64,000 nucleotides of DNA, taken from NCBI GenBank assembly GCA_963931865.1, contig OZ007513.1, positions 11,061,467-11,125,466 on the forward strand, written 5' to 3'. Each line of letters opens with the position of its first letter. The stretch's first letter is position 1. This document shows, in pieces, positions 1 to 11,884 of this stretch. The position numbers and the translations under genes are program-made. The notes below the pieces were generated by a model. It was not told the DNA's origin, searched no databases, and saw only the letters and a program-made list of their open reading frames with translations. This DNA comes from Axinella damicornis. Lineage: Eukaryota > Porifera > Demospongiae > Axinellida > Axinellidae.

Positions 1-2597
1 GGTTCAGAGACTACTCTACAAATAGCACAGACAACATCAATGGAATTCCTCATCTAAACTGTCGTGTGACTTCAAAATAGTTGATAAAGATGCCTATACA
101 GAGAGCATAATCTTATAATAAGATGCAAGGCCATATTGGATTTGGTGTAGCAGGAGTAATGAAAGCAGCAGGAGTATTGATTGAGCCGCACTGCACAACT
201 GTTTCACTGAGTTTAGTTATTCCATACCTGCAATGTGTGCATGTGTGGTGGGGATGCAATGGGATGCGATTAATGTGTGCATGTGTGGTGGGGATGAGAT
301 TAATGTGTGCATTAAATTAAAGCATTCACAAAATGTATGAAGACTTAACCGTATACGTAAATGAGACAAAACTTGAGTGTAGCATTCTCAGCACCTAGCT
401 AGATGCATATAACAGAAGTATTACAAATACCGGCCTCGTTGATATATAATTACCTGTCGCAATTTGAACAGGAATTACTTCTTGAATAGCAGTAACTACT
501 CCAACAGGTATATAGGGCAAACTCATGTTTCAGAATCATGCCTCAGGTCTTACTCTCAACCCATGGTTATCTGAGCAGACTGACTGTAGCCAGAACTGAC
601 AGATGTACAGAACTAACCTTCGAAGGATGTCACTCGATAACAAGGTTGTGCGCACTGTCTTTACTACCTTCCAAAATTGAACACTGCAGTCTTGGCTGCT
701 GGAGAGATTCACTATGGCCAAAGTTTTTGGTGCAAAGTTGATTGAAGTGGGTATAACAACGGCCGTCCATTTTTGAGTAATTTCCGAGTTGCCTTCTATG
801 GCCTGCACAAGCAATCAGTAGAGAACATACCGTAATAATTTGTACCCCCTATTAATGTGGACACCCCCCCCCCCCCCCCCCCCCCCCCCCATTTCCAAGT
901 AATTTATGTACTCTAATCAACTCGTACATGTAAAAATTATAATTCTAACATTCGTACAGCGGGTCGGTTTGAGTGGTGACGGTGGAGCCGGAGGAGGTGA
1001 AGGGCCCTTGCGTTACTCGAAGAAAGACAGCAGCACAGCCAATAATTTGTTTGTCTTACCTTCGGCATCCCCTTTGCTCGCTTCAACAGCTTGTGGAGGT
1101 CCAGGTGTCTCATGCCTCCTGGCCTACCATTGAGACACTTCATACGATTCCTCTATTTATTTGCACACCCCCCGTTTCCGGAAATATTTGGTAATTTATG
1201 TACTCTAATCAATTTGTTCAGCTAAGAATGAAATAGTGTACAAAAAATTATATGGTACTATGTACTGAGAGACAGAAGCATAGGGAAACGTATAGGTATG
1301 GGTCAGAGCAGCTCCATGTCCACACCTGTCCCCAGGGCCTAAAATAAAATTTAAAAATGGAGCGTTCCCACCACGGACTCGAACATTCATGCATACAGCA
1401 TTGACATAGAGCAACTTTGACGATAACAGTGCTCGTTCAGTCCTGTGTCCACCGTTAGTTTTTCCTGTGAAGAACAGCACAGAAGAGACGGGTGCTGTAC
1501 GCATTATAAAATTGATGCCTAGATTCGGAAGCCTTTCTGTGGCTGCATGGTTTGGGTTTCCACTACAAATGCAGCTCTAGAAATATATGGAGCTACAGAA
1601 GGCCCAAACGAAGCTAGCAGGTAGCACAGGCAACAAGGTAAAGACCAATTTCAAACCTGTAAGCAGGAGTGTGAGAGTCATTATTCCCAGGAAAATGGGG
1701 ACCCATTATGGTACTGGACCTTGTGACATTTGTTTCGAAAGGGTGGAACGAAATGCTTGAGGCTGGAATGCAATACTGGAACTCAAACTCTTTAAAAGCA
1801 GTAATCTGTCCCAGTAGGACCGGTAGATGAACACATGACATCATTCTGGTGTTGTGCATAATTGTTTCCATGGATACACACGGCACTTTGCTTTGGTCAA
1901 ACCGACCCCGGTCTTGCAGCTATAGGTTGGTTGCATGAGGGATCTCTGCTAGCACAGCTGAGTAGGCTAACGTGTCAAGCATCATGCACTCAGTGCTTTT
2001 AAGCCTGGATATCAACTATCATTGAATAATGCACGCATGAGTGATTTGCTACTGTAATCCTTCAACCAACCCGCCAACCCCTGAACTGAAACATAGCGAT
2101 TTTGGGGCAGTGACAGAAATACTGTTTCTCACAACATAGTTATTTCCGCACACTATATTGTTTTTCCCAGTGCGTATTCTCCATGTCATGTACATTGACT
2201 GACCCATGGATGCCATAGTACCTGGAAAGTTTCAGCACAGCAGACATGCCCTATAATGCACCTGACGCACTAGGATACACCCTGTAATCTAGCTAGATGG
2301 CCTTTGCAGTGTACTGTATAGGTTGTATATTCTTTGTAGAAACCATTAGTAGTGGTTATGCAATGGACCTTATACTTTATAGCCTTGTTCTCAGGCGAGA
2401 CTATAATTATCTAAGGTTCCTTACGTTGTTCACACTCTTCTGGATAACATCAGCATCAAGTTTTACATCCGGAGAAGCTTGTATCTCCACCTTGATCAGA
2501 TTCTCTACGTCTATTATGGGTGGCTGTGTAAGTTCGTAGCAAGAGGGAAAATACATTGCAAGTATTAATTACTTGCTTAAGTAATATTTAAATACGT
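1..2597. other. Non-coding stretch, no gene recognised
   Basis: No exon with a recognisable domain was found on either strand. There is a poly-C tract at 864-890. Two diverged copies of one short segment lie at about 840-925 and 1150-1215; both end in the same motif (AATTTATGTACTCTAATCAA), so this is probably old mobile DNA. Short open frames here look random. Confidence 0.5.
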
Positions 2598-2731
2598 ATA
2601 CCAGTTTGCAGTGCATTACGGGTTATAGTGCACAAGGGCAATCTAGGCCGAAGGCGAGGCATTATCCGCCCTCGACCGTTAACTAGATTGCCCGAGTGCA
2701 CTAAAGCCCGTAATGCACTGCAAACTGGTAT
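2598..2731. repeat. Inverted repeat, about 57-bp arms (MITE-like)
   Basis: The left arm (from 2598, ATACCAGTTTGCAGTGCATT) is matched by its reverse complement ending at 2731. The arms differ at a few positions and flank a spacer of about 20 bases. The size and hairpin form fit a foldback or MITE-type element. No coding capacity. Confidence 0.75.
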
Positions 2732-3550
2732 CTAAACTACTTACTGACCCGAGACAGCCTTTGATCTTCGAAAATTGTGCATTATCTAGATAATGCACAC
2801 TAAAGTGTGCAATAAGCGATTTAATGCTCCGTCATGTGATCGAGTCTGAGGCGTCTGACTCGTTGAGGGTCACGTGAGTAGCACTAAGTGTGTAATAATG
2901 ATGAGGTTTAAGCTCTAAACCTAAAGTACTTTACAAATTACAATAAGCAGTTAGATTCAGGCTCAGCAGGTAGCTACTCATGCCACCGTAGTTATTTGCT
3001 GAAAGGCATTGTCTGAATTCTTATCACTCCGTTTATATACCAACTGTTGATTTCCAAACATGAATGTTGGTGGCTTATTCATAGCTTGTAAATTATCTTC
3101 CTGTTTAGGACAGAGGCTAGGACGGCTAGCCCTCGTGCCTGCTGCTGAACTAATAACCTGTGACACTCCGAGTATGGGCCCGCTAGCTACCTATACAGTA
3201 AACACACTGCTCATACTTGCATCACATAGCTAGCTACAATCCAGAGCTCTTCTAGACATAATTTGTACCACGAATTCGGTCTTAATTATAAAAGTAGCTA
3301 GCTAGAGTTTGATCAAGTTGGCTATAGCTATATATATATATAACGTTACTGTTACGGTGAAGTTAAAGTCGAAAGTCGGATGCACCTCTGATGTGGTGGA
3401 TCCATTCTCGAGCTCAGAAGCCACAGCAACTACAGACTCTTCCGCGGTCATCACATGCACAGCGACGACGAGGACTCACAAATTGGGAGCTCCCTCCGCC
3501 ACTACTAAGGCTATGCACGTAACCTAAGACGACGCATGAATGTCATAACC

Positions 3551-3638
3551 TAGCCTCGTTCCCAGGCTCTCCCACGCGCGGACAAAAACCGTACTTTTAG
3601 CGACGAAAAGCTGGGCGGGGCCTGGGAACGAGGATAGT
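3551..3638. repeat. Short TIR element of the GCCTCGTTCCCAGGC family
   Basis: The segment starts with TAGCCTCGTTCCCAGGC and ends with its near reverse complement GCCTGGGAACGAGGATA. The interior contains AAAGCTGGGCGGGG. It is one of at least fifteen whole or partial copies of this family in the window. Confidence 0.7.
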
Positions 3639-3766
3639 CATAACCATCTTCCACCATTTTCCAGTACAGCGATTAGCCCTGACCAGCTGGGTTACCGTTC
3701 TTCAGCATGTGCGGAATAGCAGTCCATAGGTGGGTAGTGTGAAAGTTCACACCCAATAGCTAGCTA

Positions 3767-4269
3767 CAGTGGCGGATCTAGAAATTTTGAAAGGGTGGTT
3801 CGGTTGGCACATACACTGTCACAGCGCACCGCCGAAGGCGGTGCGCAGAGCCGCTTTTTTTACGTGTTCTTTTTAGCGATCAGGAAGCGCTCTTTCTTGT
3901 TCCCAGACGCAAAGAAGATTGACTAACTTAACCCCAGACGCAAAGAAGATTGACTAAGTAACCAGTAAGTATCGATGTGTGGGACTTAGCTTCCTTCTTT
4001 TCATCGTCGACGGATTACAACCACGTACGTGGACAACACTGCGTTATTGCTTTATTTTCTAATTATACGTATATACAGAACAAAATAATTGATGTAAAAT
4101 TAAAATTGTGTAGCAGCGTAAACCTAGCTAGCTCATGACTATGTCTGCCTTCAGGCTTTCAGCCCGCGAACGGTCAAGGTATTACCAACCACAGCTACAA
4201 TAATACAAGTAGTTTATGTTAACAAGGGTCAAAAAGGGGGGTTCGCTCGCACCCCTAGATCCACCACTG
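3767..4269. mobile_element. TIR element (CAGTGGCGGATCTAG ends)
   Basis: The ends CAGTGGCGGATCTAG (3767) and CTAGATCCACCACTG (to 4269) are imperfect inverted repeats about 500 bp apart. Inside are a perfect 10-bp-stem hairpin with a GAA loop (3824-3846) and a tandem 29-bp duplication at about 3904-3961. A related end lies at about 4335-4352. No transposase is present, so this is a non-autonomous copy. Confidence 0.55.
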
Positions 4270-4572
4270 GTCGATACGTAGGCTACGATATTTTGTGGGT
4301 TTAATTCTGGGTAGTTCGTCCGAACTCAACGAAGTACCCCTGGATCCGCCAGTGAGCTATAGTGTGGCAGGAGAGGCACTGAGGATAGGCATAGTTGTTG
4401 ATTCAGCAGACAAGATTGTCCGATAGTAGCTACAACTCTATTACCGTTGCAGTTAATTTCGCGGTGGCGAAATTTTCGCGGTATTCGCGGATGAAGAATA
4501 TTAAACGCGCGAAATATTTTTCCACAGCTAGGCATAACAGTTACTGTCCTTCGTGTTCCTGGGCTTACGCTC

Positions 4573-4772
4573 ACACAGTAGCTCAGTTGCTTCGCTGTAG
4601 ACGTGATAGCCGCGCATACACAGCTCATGGATAATATAGTAGGCCTACGCTAACTCGTCCTCCATCGGCGCATCGCGATGCGCCGATGGAGGACGAGTTA
4701 GCGTACTATATTATCCATGAGCTGTGTATGCGCGGCTATTACGTCTACAGGGAAGCAACTGAGCTACTGTGT
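4573..4772. repeat. 200-bp near-perfect palindrome
   Basis: The sequence reads almost identically on both strands around a centre at 4676/4677 (GCATCGCGATGC). The arms are about 97 bp with only a few mismatches and a small indel near 4650. It could form a long hairpin or cruciform. No gene inside. Confidence 0.85.
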
Positions 4773-6160
4773 TTTTAGAATAGAGAAGCCCTTCTTTACT
4801 AAGTGACCGGAAAAAAACCGTGACCGAAATTACCCCGACTTACCTTATTAGTTTGTTTTGAAGTTTTGAATGTTATTCAATGTCTTCCAAATAGCCATAT
4901 ATAAGTTGTTAACTCATGACTCAGCTGAGGTAAGTTTTAAAAGAGCAGCTAGCTAATAAGTGATGTAAATGGTGACCAGCACCAAAGCAAACATGTACCA
5001 AAAGATGCTATGTTACAAGCAAGCTATAATTATAGGGGCTTGCTACAAAGCAGTAACTGTGCAATTGGTGTTGCATTTGCCTGATCACTAAATCACCAAA
5101 ATGAAGTAGTTCGCACAAGTTATTAGTTACACAGTAAAATTTTGCAGAGTAGTTATTTTTTCAAAGTTCAATCATTTCACTTTCTCCCATTTAGCTAGTT
5201 GGCTCACCAATCATCGATCTCACTAATCTGTGAAGCAGCATTAGACGGTTGCATGCACCAAGTAATGCAGCATCAAGTACATTGGTGCACTGGGATGTTT
5301 TTGATTTGGATTTTTTCCTTCCTCACTCTTTTTCCTTCCTGTCAAGGTCTTACGAGTGTGTTGAGGTTTCCCCTGAGTGCACTGGTCCTGCACTCTAAAT
5401 CAACTGTGCCCTCCCTTATTATTACTAGCCCATCCAACTTGTTTAGTTTTGCATTTGGTTGTGCATTTGTTGGGTTGTGCCTGATCAGTAGCTATGTGTT
5501 GCTTGTGCTGTTATACTGTCTATTGCCTGGACCTCCCATTGCATCCGTATGTTAGTTTGACGCATGCGCCACAAGATGATCATGAAAGGCAATAGGTAGC
5601 ATAATTATGCTACGCGATCGAGCTGTAGCTGTAGCTAGGTAGCAGCAGAGTGACGTGCTCAATGTGTATATAGCTACAGCTGTAATTGGACATGCACTTT
5701 CGGTCCCGTACATTGTTATTTGCCTCGTTCCCAGGCCCACACACGAAACGCGGAAGTTACATTGTTATAGGCAGACCGCACCTCTTGTAACTGTTATGGT
5801 CTCGTTCCCAGACCGTGATCTGGGAACGAGACTGGTAACTACCTGTCAGGGAGGAAATACTATGTCGAGTTTTTCTACAAAAGTTATGCATGTTATGCGT
5901 GCATAATCAGCCTGGACCTCGTGTATCAGTGGAGCGATATGGCGTCCTATGCTACAGGTAATGTCAATGCAGATTTGGATGCTTGTATAGCGATTCAGAA
6001 GTTACTATAAAGCCGATAGGAAATCCCATGCTTCAGTAGCATACGTAGACCAGTCACCTGGCCTGGGTAAGGGTTGGGGTGGGGCCAGGCTAGCGGGTCA
6101 AGTCAGTGAACGAAAAGGGTCGCTGGGTGGATCACTTATGTAGGCTGTGAGGGGTGTGCG
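4773..6160. other. Non-coding stretch with element remnants
   Basis: No gene recognised. A solo element end (GACCGAAATTACCCCGACTTACCTT) at about 4822-4846 matches the right end of the TIR element at 24570-24790. Partial copies of the GCCTCGTTCCCAGGC family lie at about 5722 and 5800-5832. Confidence 0.5.
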
Positions 6161-6215
6161 TAGTCTCGCAAGCCAGCCTCTTTTTTCTAGAAAAAGAGGC
6201 TGGCTTGCGAGACTA
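6161..6215. repeat. 55-bp palindrome
   Basis: TAGTCTCGCAAGCCAGCCTC at 6161 is followed by a T-run, CTAG, an A-run and the reverse complement of the start, ending at 6215. A simple hairpin element. Confidence 0.85.
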
Positions 6216-6220
6216 GGGTG

Positions 6221-6478
6221 TGCGGTGGTGCACAGGTAGAGTGAGAGTCTCCAGTGCTTGACTCTGGCTCTGGTCTGGGTTCGAGTCCAGCTAAAGCCCT
6301 TGGCTTTTCTGTTGAAAGGTGGTTCGCCTTGCCCTTCCAGAAAGTTTGAGCGATGCCATTTGTGGCAAGTGAGTCCAGTGATGATGTCATCACCATCCCC
6401 CGTTAATGGGGCCCAGGATCTGCATAATTGGATGTGGCATTCCTGGATTATCAAAATCAGTGAGCAGAACTGAACTGA
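6221..6478 (+). mobile_element. tRNA-derived SINE-like element, copy 1
   Basis: An A-box-like region (GTGGTGCACAGGTAGAGTG, about 6225-6243) is followed about 40 bp later by a good tRNA B box (GGTTCGAGTCC, 6278-6288), the layout of a tRNA-derived SINE. The rest, including GATGATGTCATCACC near 6380, recurs at 11885-12182. Both copies end 120-150 bp before the first exon of a kinase repeat. Confidence 0.6.
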
Positions 6479-6623
6479 TGCTATGGTACTGGACGAAGTA
6501 GGGCGTCACATGATTGTGTGACGGATAACCCAGGAATGCTGCATTGTGTTACAGTGTGTTACATTGTGTTACGTTGTATAGCAGAGGTGCATGGTTGTTA
6601 CACTGTGTTACATCTTGTGACAG

Positions 6624-9577
6624 GCATGAAGAAAGCCCATGGCATCATATACTCGGATTTGGATATGACGGAGGTGATCGGTCTAGGGGGGTTTGGCGTG
6701 GTGTATCGGGCGACCTGGAAGTCCCGACGGATGATAGTTGCTGTGAAGAAGATAATTACCCTTGATTCTCAAGTGATGGGGCTGAAAGAGGTGGGTACGC
6801 AATCATTAGGCTCTACTCAACTACAGCATGTACTGTTAATGTTGAGATTACTGGAGATTACTGTTTCCTAGACATCACTGAAATTTTCTAGTAATCTCTA
6901 GTAATCTCTAGTAACCTCTAGTAACCTCTAGTAATCCCCAGTTGGGATTACTATAGATATCGATTACTGAAGTATTCATCCAACTTCCCTCTCCCGTCCC
7001 TGCAGGTCAATCTACTCAGTTCACTTGACCACCAGTACATTGTTCGCTTTTACGGCACTGTCATTGACAAGCCAGCTCTAATTGCTGCCGAAACATTTGT
7101 GGTCACAGGTACGATATCCATTTGTGCAGGTATGCGTGTGTAGTGTTCAGAAACAGACAGAGGAAAGGAAAGTAGTCATTGCCCGCATTCCGTTCTCTCC
7201 TCTTAGAATATGCCGCCAACAGTTCTCTCGATAAGCATATCGGGAAGCACAAGGGCCAACCCAATGTCAAGCAAAGTCTGCAGTGGGCTGAACAAATCGC
7301 CCTAGGTAACTATGATGAAACATCTGGTGTGTGACCTGTTTGACTGGTCCCACCCTCAAGAGGGAAGCAGTCACCCCAGGCCAGGAGCCAGACCTAGGGT
7401 GAACGCTATCCTCTTGCCCAGGCCTTCTCACCACAGCACTTGTTGCTTGCAGTGCTAATGGTGGGGGTCTCTGGTAAGGCTTGTCATGTGCAATGCCGTG
7501 CATGTACGTTAGTTGGACGTGTGGAGGAGTTCCACCGGCCTTCTGAGACCGAGAGTTGTCATCAAGACCGTTACTACTGCTGAGTTGCCTGTCTATGGCC
7601 AGAGCTTATGTGTAGGCGAAAGACGGGCTTCATACTTCTCCGGATACAAGGGGCTTTCCCCTGCAAGTGATAAATGCTAGGCCCTTGGTGTGAGGTTTGC
7701 TATACTGTGCATCACAATTATGTGTATACATGTACGCAACACTGACGGTCGCAATATCTTCATGTCTCTCATTTGCCTCATCCACAGCCATGCAGTACCT
7801 CCACCAGAGGGACATCACACACAGGGATTTGAAATCAAGCAACGGTCAGTACTGTAAACTGCATTGGTCCATATGTGGGTCTGGGTATGACGTAGCCTCG
7901 TTCTCAGGCCCAAGAGAGGGAACCGTCTCAGGCCTGGGAATGAGGCTAGGTATGAAGCTAGCCGTGCTGGTGGGTATGTGGACATAACATGATTCCCTGT
8001 CTTGTCTTTCCTCTAGTTCTCCTCACCTCGAACTACATAGCAAAGGTACGTGCTTGCAGTGACGAACGCATGTACAGCCTCGGTCCCAGGCCTTCTACAC
8101 CTCCAGTCTTTGATCGCTTGCAGTATGCAAATACAGAGGGGGAAGGCCTGGGAGATCTGGTGACATTCGGTGGACAGTGGACACATGGGAGGCTAGTGCC
8201 CGTTGAACTCTTTCTTGTGATTTCAGTTCAAGTACTTAGCCCGGATTGTTTACAAGGAAGTATCAATACCGCTTGTTCCTCTGGAATGCCAGTAACAGGT
8301 CTGTATGTCTGGTCGGGCACCACCCCACGTATGTCTACCCTCTGTCTGCCTGACGTCAGGCATGCCACCAAATCTCCCAAGACCTTGTCTCCTCTGGTCG
8401 TCATGGTCGCACTGACTGACTGTATTGCATTTCACTCTCTTGTCTGTATGTAGATCTGTGACCTGGGCTCAGCCCGAGTGCTCGACCACACGACTCGCCA
8501 GAAGTCGATTGTTGGAACTAATGCCTGGGCAGCGCCTGAGGTAACCCTGTCAGTCTTGATACTGTACCTCAGAGTGTCATGGCATGGGGACAACAGGATT
8601 CTCCCTGTAGATAGCTCACCCTCGGGCTGTAAAGGGTTTAGGGACCACGGGCGCATTCATCAGCAATGAGACTTTCAGCTTCTGACGTCACTACTTGCAA
8701 TGAGATAGGTTCTGCATGCACAGAAATGATTGAACATGGGGAGAGCCATGTCTGGGCTCAGCTGTTGGAAGGCCTTGATTGACACTGGGAGAGCATAAAT
8801 GGACTTACAAACAAGCCGTCTCACCTTGTAGGACCTCCATTTTCAGCATTCAAGGCCCGATTTTCCGTAGAGACTTAGTTTGTTAATTGGTGGGTGTGGT
8901 TAAAGTCAGGAAGTAGCTGAAGTAGCTGAAATTACCTCTGGGACATGGTTTGAGCACGAGGGACAGAGATTGGAGTAACACTTGAGGGCTCTAAAGGGCT
9001 GAAAATGACCTCTAGAAAGCTATAGGTGGTAAGGGGTTAACTCTAAAGTGCAAACCTGTTAAGGGTATCATATGGTGCAGTACTTGTGTCCATCAACAGT
9101 CAACAGTTTAATTCAGATGTGCACCATCGCAATATATATGCTAAGTAGAGAGCAAGTTGCTATGATCCGTATCATGTTGCAATTCACAGATCTTGAGTAA
9201 CGGACAGGTCAACAAGTCCTGTGATGTCTACTCGTACGGCATCCTGCTATGGGAGCTGTTCACGCACTGCGTCCCTTACTCCGACGTCAGCTCCTTCCTG
9301 GTACCCAATGAGGTCCTCCGAGGAAAGGTATATCAGAGAATGCGTTCTCTATTTAAGGGATGGCCAAGGAAATTTTGAATCATGTACTGACAATAACAAG
9401 ACAGTGGCCACAAAAGCTACAAACCCCCAAACCAAGCATGCAGAGATAGAGTGATACGTACTGCCTAGCAGTTTATAAAATACTCGCAAACATACCTTAG
9501 TGTACAAAGGAGTTGAGAAACAAGTCACTGAAATATTCCCAGATCCTCGAAGGCAAGGAAGACTGTATATAATTAAT

Positions 9578-9610
<33 letters not shown>

Positions 9611-10253
9611 GGTTGTTGTTAATTGGGACAAACCATAAAAATAATCCAAGCTGTTGGATGTAATCAGAGTTTACTGAAGAATCCAGGAGTATCCAAGAAA
9701 GAATCTGAAAAGACATTGAACCATTCACTTTCCTTGCTGTAGCGTCCATGTGTTCCAGACTCGTGTGCGCCCTACCTGGCCATGTTGATGAGTCGGTGCT
9801 GGAGGGAAGACTCACAGGTATGCACAGGGTCTGTGTCAGGGCAGCCTCGTTCCCAGGCCAACGTGGCCTGGGAATGAGGCCAGGCTCAACGGGAGGTTAA
9901 ATTCAGGCTTGGGAGGTCCTGGGAACGAGGTTAAGCTCGCTAGCATTCTATTTCCATGTTGCCCGTGTGTGTATTCACATGCAATTCACTGGTGTTGAAT
10001 GGGCAATAAAAACACAGGATTTTGAAGGCAAATTACACTGTATCTGCAGTCATAAGAATATTGCTTCTAATTATTGCTCGCTTAAAACAAACTCGCAATT
10101 CACAAACATCTGTCCAAACAAAGATGGGCTATAGTACGTTGAATGTGGGCGTGTATCCCAAAGTGTTTATCACCCAATTGATTACATTTCAATCTCTCAT
10201 ATCTCAGGCACGACCACCATTTGACCGGATCCTGGAGGTTCTGGAGACCAAAG
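6624..10253 (+). CDS. Protein kinase domain, first (canonical) half of a tandem kinase gene
   Basis: Nine exons read in one frame: 6624-6790, 7006-7108, 7207-7305, 7788-7844, 8017-8045, 8454-8540, 9190-9327, 9743-9817, 10208-10253; all have GT-AG junctions and compatible phases. In order they encode the glycine loop (GLGGFGVVY), the VAVKK beta3 lysine, the alphaC glutamate (GLKE), the hinge (TEYAANSSLD), catalytic loop HRDLKSSN, DLG in place of DFG, APE, and helices E-I ending ARPPFDRILEVL. HRDLKSSN resembles tyrosine-kinase-like (TKL) kinases such as MLK/RAF relatives rather than HRDLAARN tyrosine kinases. All residues needed for catalysis appear present. An ATG lies at 6626, but the first exon follows a good acceptor (ACAG, 6620-6623), so upstream exons may be missing. 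The last exon ends in phase 1 and joins in frame to the exon at 12302, so both halves are probably one protein. Confidence 0.85.
6860..6960 (+). repeat. Short tandem repeat, about 10-11 bp
   Basis: Within the first kinase intron, TAGTAATCTC and TAGTAACCTC variants repeat about five times (around 6890-6940). Intronic microsatellite. Confidence 0.6.
7888..7951. repeat. Short GCCTCGTTCCCAGGC-family element in an intron
   Basis: TAGCCTCGTTCTCAGGC near 7888 and GGCCTGGGAATGAGGCTA near 7951 are inverted. It lies in the intron after the catalytic-loop exon and does not touch a splice site. Confidence 0.6.
8630..9040 (+). mobile_element. Diverged repeat copy, shared with 23830-24350 and 26930-27080
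   Basis: Segments such as CACCTTGTAGGACCTCC (near 8823) and GTGGTTAAAGTCA (near 8897) reappear in the same order at 23830-24350. A related piece lies at 26930-27080 and an inverted fragment at about 29850-29885. An interspersed repeat family of unknown class; no coding capacity seen. Confidence 0.5.
9579..9610 (+). repeat. Poly-G tract in a kinase intron
   Basis: About 31 uninterrupted G (one A near the end), between kinase exons 7 and 8. Confidence 0.9.
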
Positions 10254-10389
10254 GTCACTGTAGCTATTTTTGTGGGTGCATGTAATAGTTTCAAATAGCG
10301 AATTGGGTATATAGCATATTTTGCGGGTATTAATTTTAGCCGATCGATTCTCTGAATCCCTTCAAGTGGCAGCCACATTGCTGGTGGGC

Positions 10390-10703
10390 TAGCCTCGTTC
10401 CCAGGCCCCGCCCAGTTTATAGTAGGTATCTTTCCTCACGTGAGCATGACGTAATCGCCAGAATGAAAAAGCCAAGTTTCGCGTATTGTTCAATCAACTA
10501 CAAATTCAATGCTTGGTGACAGTCGCCCTCTGATAGCTAGATACGTGTGGTACGTTATCTGGTATCTTAGTTCTTCTTGCTGTTCTGAGTCTCAGTGCGC
10601 CCACATTCAATTAAGTCTTGATGTCACACGTGAGGAAAGATACCACCAGGCCCTCTGCATTCTTCATGCAACCGAAAACGGCACGAGCCTGGGAATGAGG
10701 CTA
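10390..10703. mobile_element. 314-bp TIR element (GCCTCGTTCCCAGGC family, long form)
   Basis: It starts TAGCCTCGTTCCCAGGC and ends GCCTGGGAATGAGGCTA. A second pair of inverted blocks (GGTATCTTTCCTCACGTG near 10425, CACGTGAGGAAAGATACC near 10627) lies inside. A related long-form copy is visible at about 37857-38180. Its right end merges into the tandem array that follows. Confidence 0.7.
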
Positions 10704-11563
10704 CTGGTGGGCTGGTTCAACAGGTAAGGCAAACTTAGCCTCGTTCCCAGGCGACAGGACCTGGGAATGAGGCTACTGGTGGGCTGGTTCAACAGGTAAG
10801 GCAAACTTAGCCTCGTTCCCAGGCGATGGGGCCTGGGAATGAGCTACTGGTGGGCGGGTTCAACGTGTAGGGCAAACTTAGCCTCGTTCCCAGGCGACAG
10901 GGCCTGGGAACGAGGCTACTGGTGGGCTGGTTCAACAGGTAAGGCAAACTTAGCCTCGTTCCCAGGCGACAGGACCTGGGAATGAGGCTACTGGTGGGCT
11001 GGTTCAACAGGTAAGGCAAACTTAGCCTCGTTCCCAGGCGACGGGGCCTGGGAAGGAGGCTACTGGTGGGCTGGTTCAACGTGTAGGGCAAACTTAGCCT
11101 CGTTCCCAGGCGACAGGACCTGGGAATGAGCTACTGGTGGGGTGGTTCAACAGGTAGGGCAATCCTAGCCTCGTTCCCAGGCGACGGGGCCTGGGAAGGA
11201 GGCTACTGGTGGGCTGGTTCAACGTGTAGGGCAAACTTAGCCTCATTCCCAGGCGACAGGACCTGGGAATGAGCTACTGGTGGGCTGGTTCAACAGGTAG
11301 GGCAATCCTAGCCTCGTTCCCAGGCGACGGGGCCTGGGAGAGGCTACTGGTGGGCTGATTCAACGTGTAGGGCAAACTTAGCCTCGTTCCCAGGCGACGG
11401 GGCCTGGGAATGAGGCTACTGGTGGGCTGGTTCAACGTGTAGGGCAAACTTAGCCTCGTTCCCAGGCGACGGGGCCTGGGAATGAGGCTACTGGTGGGCT
11501 GGTTCAACGTGTAGGGCAAACTTAGCCTCGTTCTCAGGCGACGGGGCCTGGGAACGAGGCTAG
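10691..11563 (+). repeat. Tandem array of a palindromic element, about 12 x 71-73 bp
   Basis: Each unit is a self-complementary core (GCCTCGTTCCCAGGC, a 6-8 base spacer, GCCTGGGAATGAGGC) plus a linker containing ACTGGTGGGCTGGTTCAAC. Units differ at a few positions (AACAGGTAAGGC versus AACGTGTAGGGC, with two alternating spacer types), which suggests unequal exchange. It sits in the intron joining the two kinase halves. Confidence 0.9.
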
Positions 11564-11619
11564 GGCAAACTCACTTGGCAGAGTGATGCCTCAGGTCTCA
11601 CTCTCACCTCGTGGATATG

Positions 11620-11646
11620 GGGGGGGGGGGGGGGGGGGGGGGGGGT
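11620..11646 (+). repeat. Poly-G tract
   Basis: About 27 G in a row, just after the tandem array. Confidence 0.9.
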
Positions 11647-11884
11647 TAGGATGTAGGAGTGAATTCAAATGAAGTGACTCTTTGTCCTTCTGTAGTGTAC
11701 ACAGAGTGGAGCTACTCCCGTGTGCCGGCGGATGATGAATGTGAGTTGTGTAGCGCAGGATGCTGGGTCCAGTTGCATGTTGAGGAAGTGTTTGATTGGC
11801 AGGTAATATTTCACTTCTTTGGAAGCCAATGTTGAATCTTTGTGCAAGTTCTGCTATGTAACGGATTTGATTATGTCTGCCAGT

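Noticed and set aside
6626..6628. Definite start codon of the kinase gene
   Set aside because: The ATG is immediately behind a good splice acceptor in the same phase as the internal exon at 12302, so an upstream first exon is as likely.
10807..11519. Repeated SSLIPRPRRLGTRLSLPYTL-type frames
   Set aside because: Translation of the tandem palindromic array; no start context and no similarity beyond the repeat.
10691..11563. Possible CRISPR array (regular palindromic repeats)
   Set aside because: The linkers between palindromes are themselves repeated, not unique spacers; there are no cas genes and the genome is eukaryotic.
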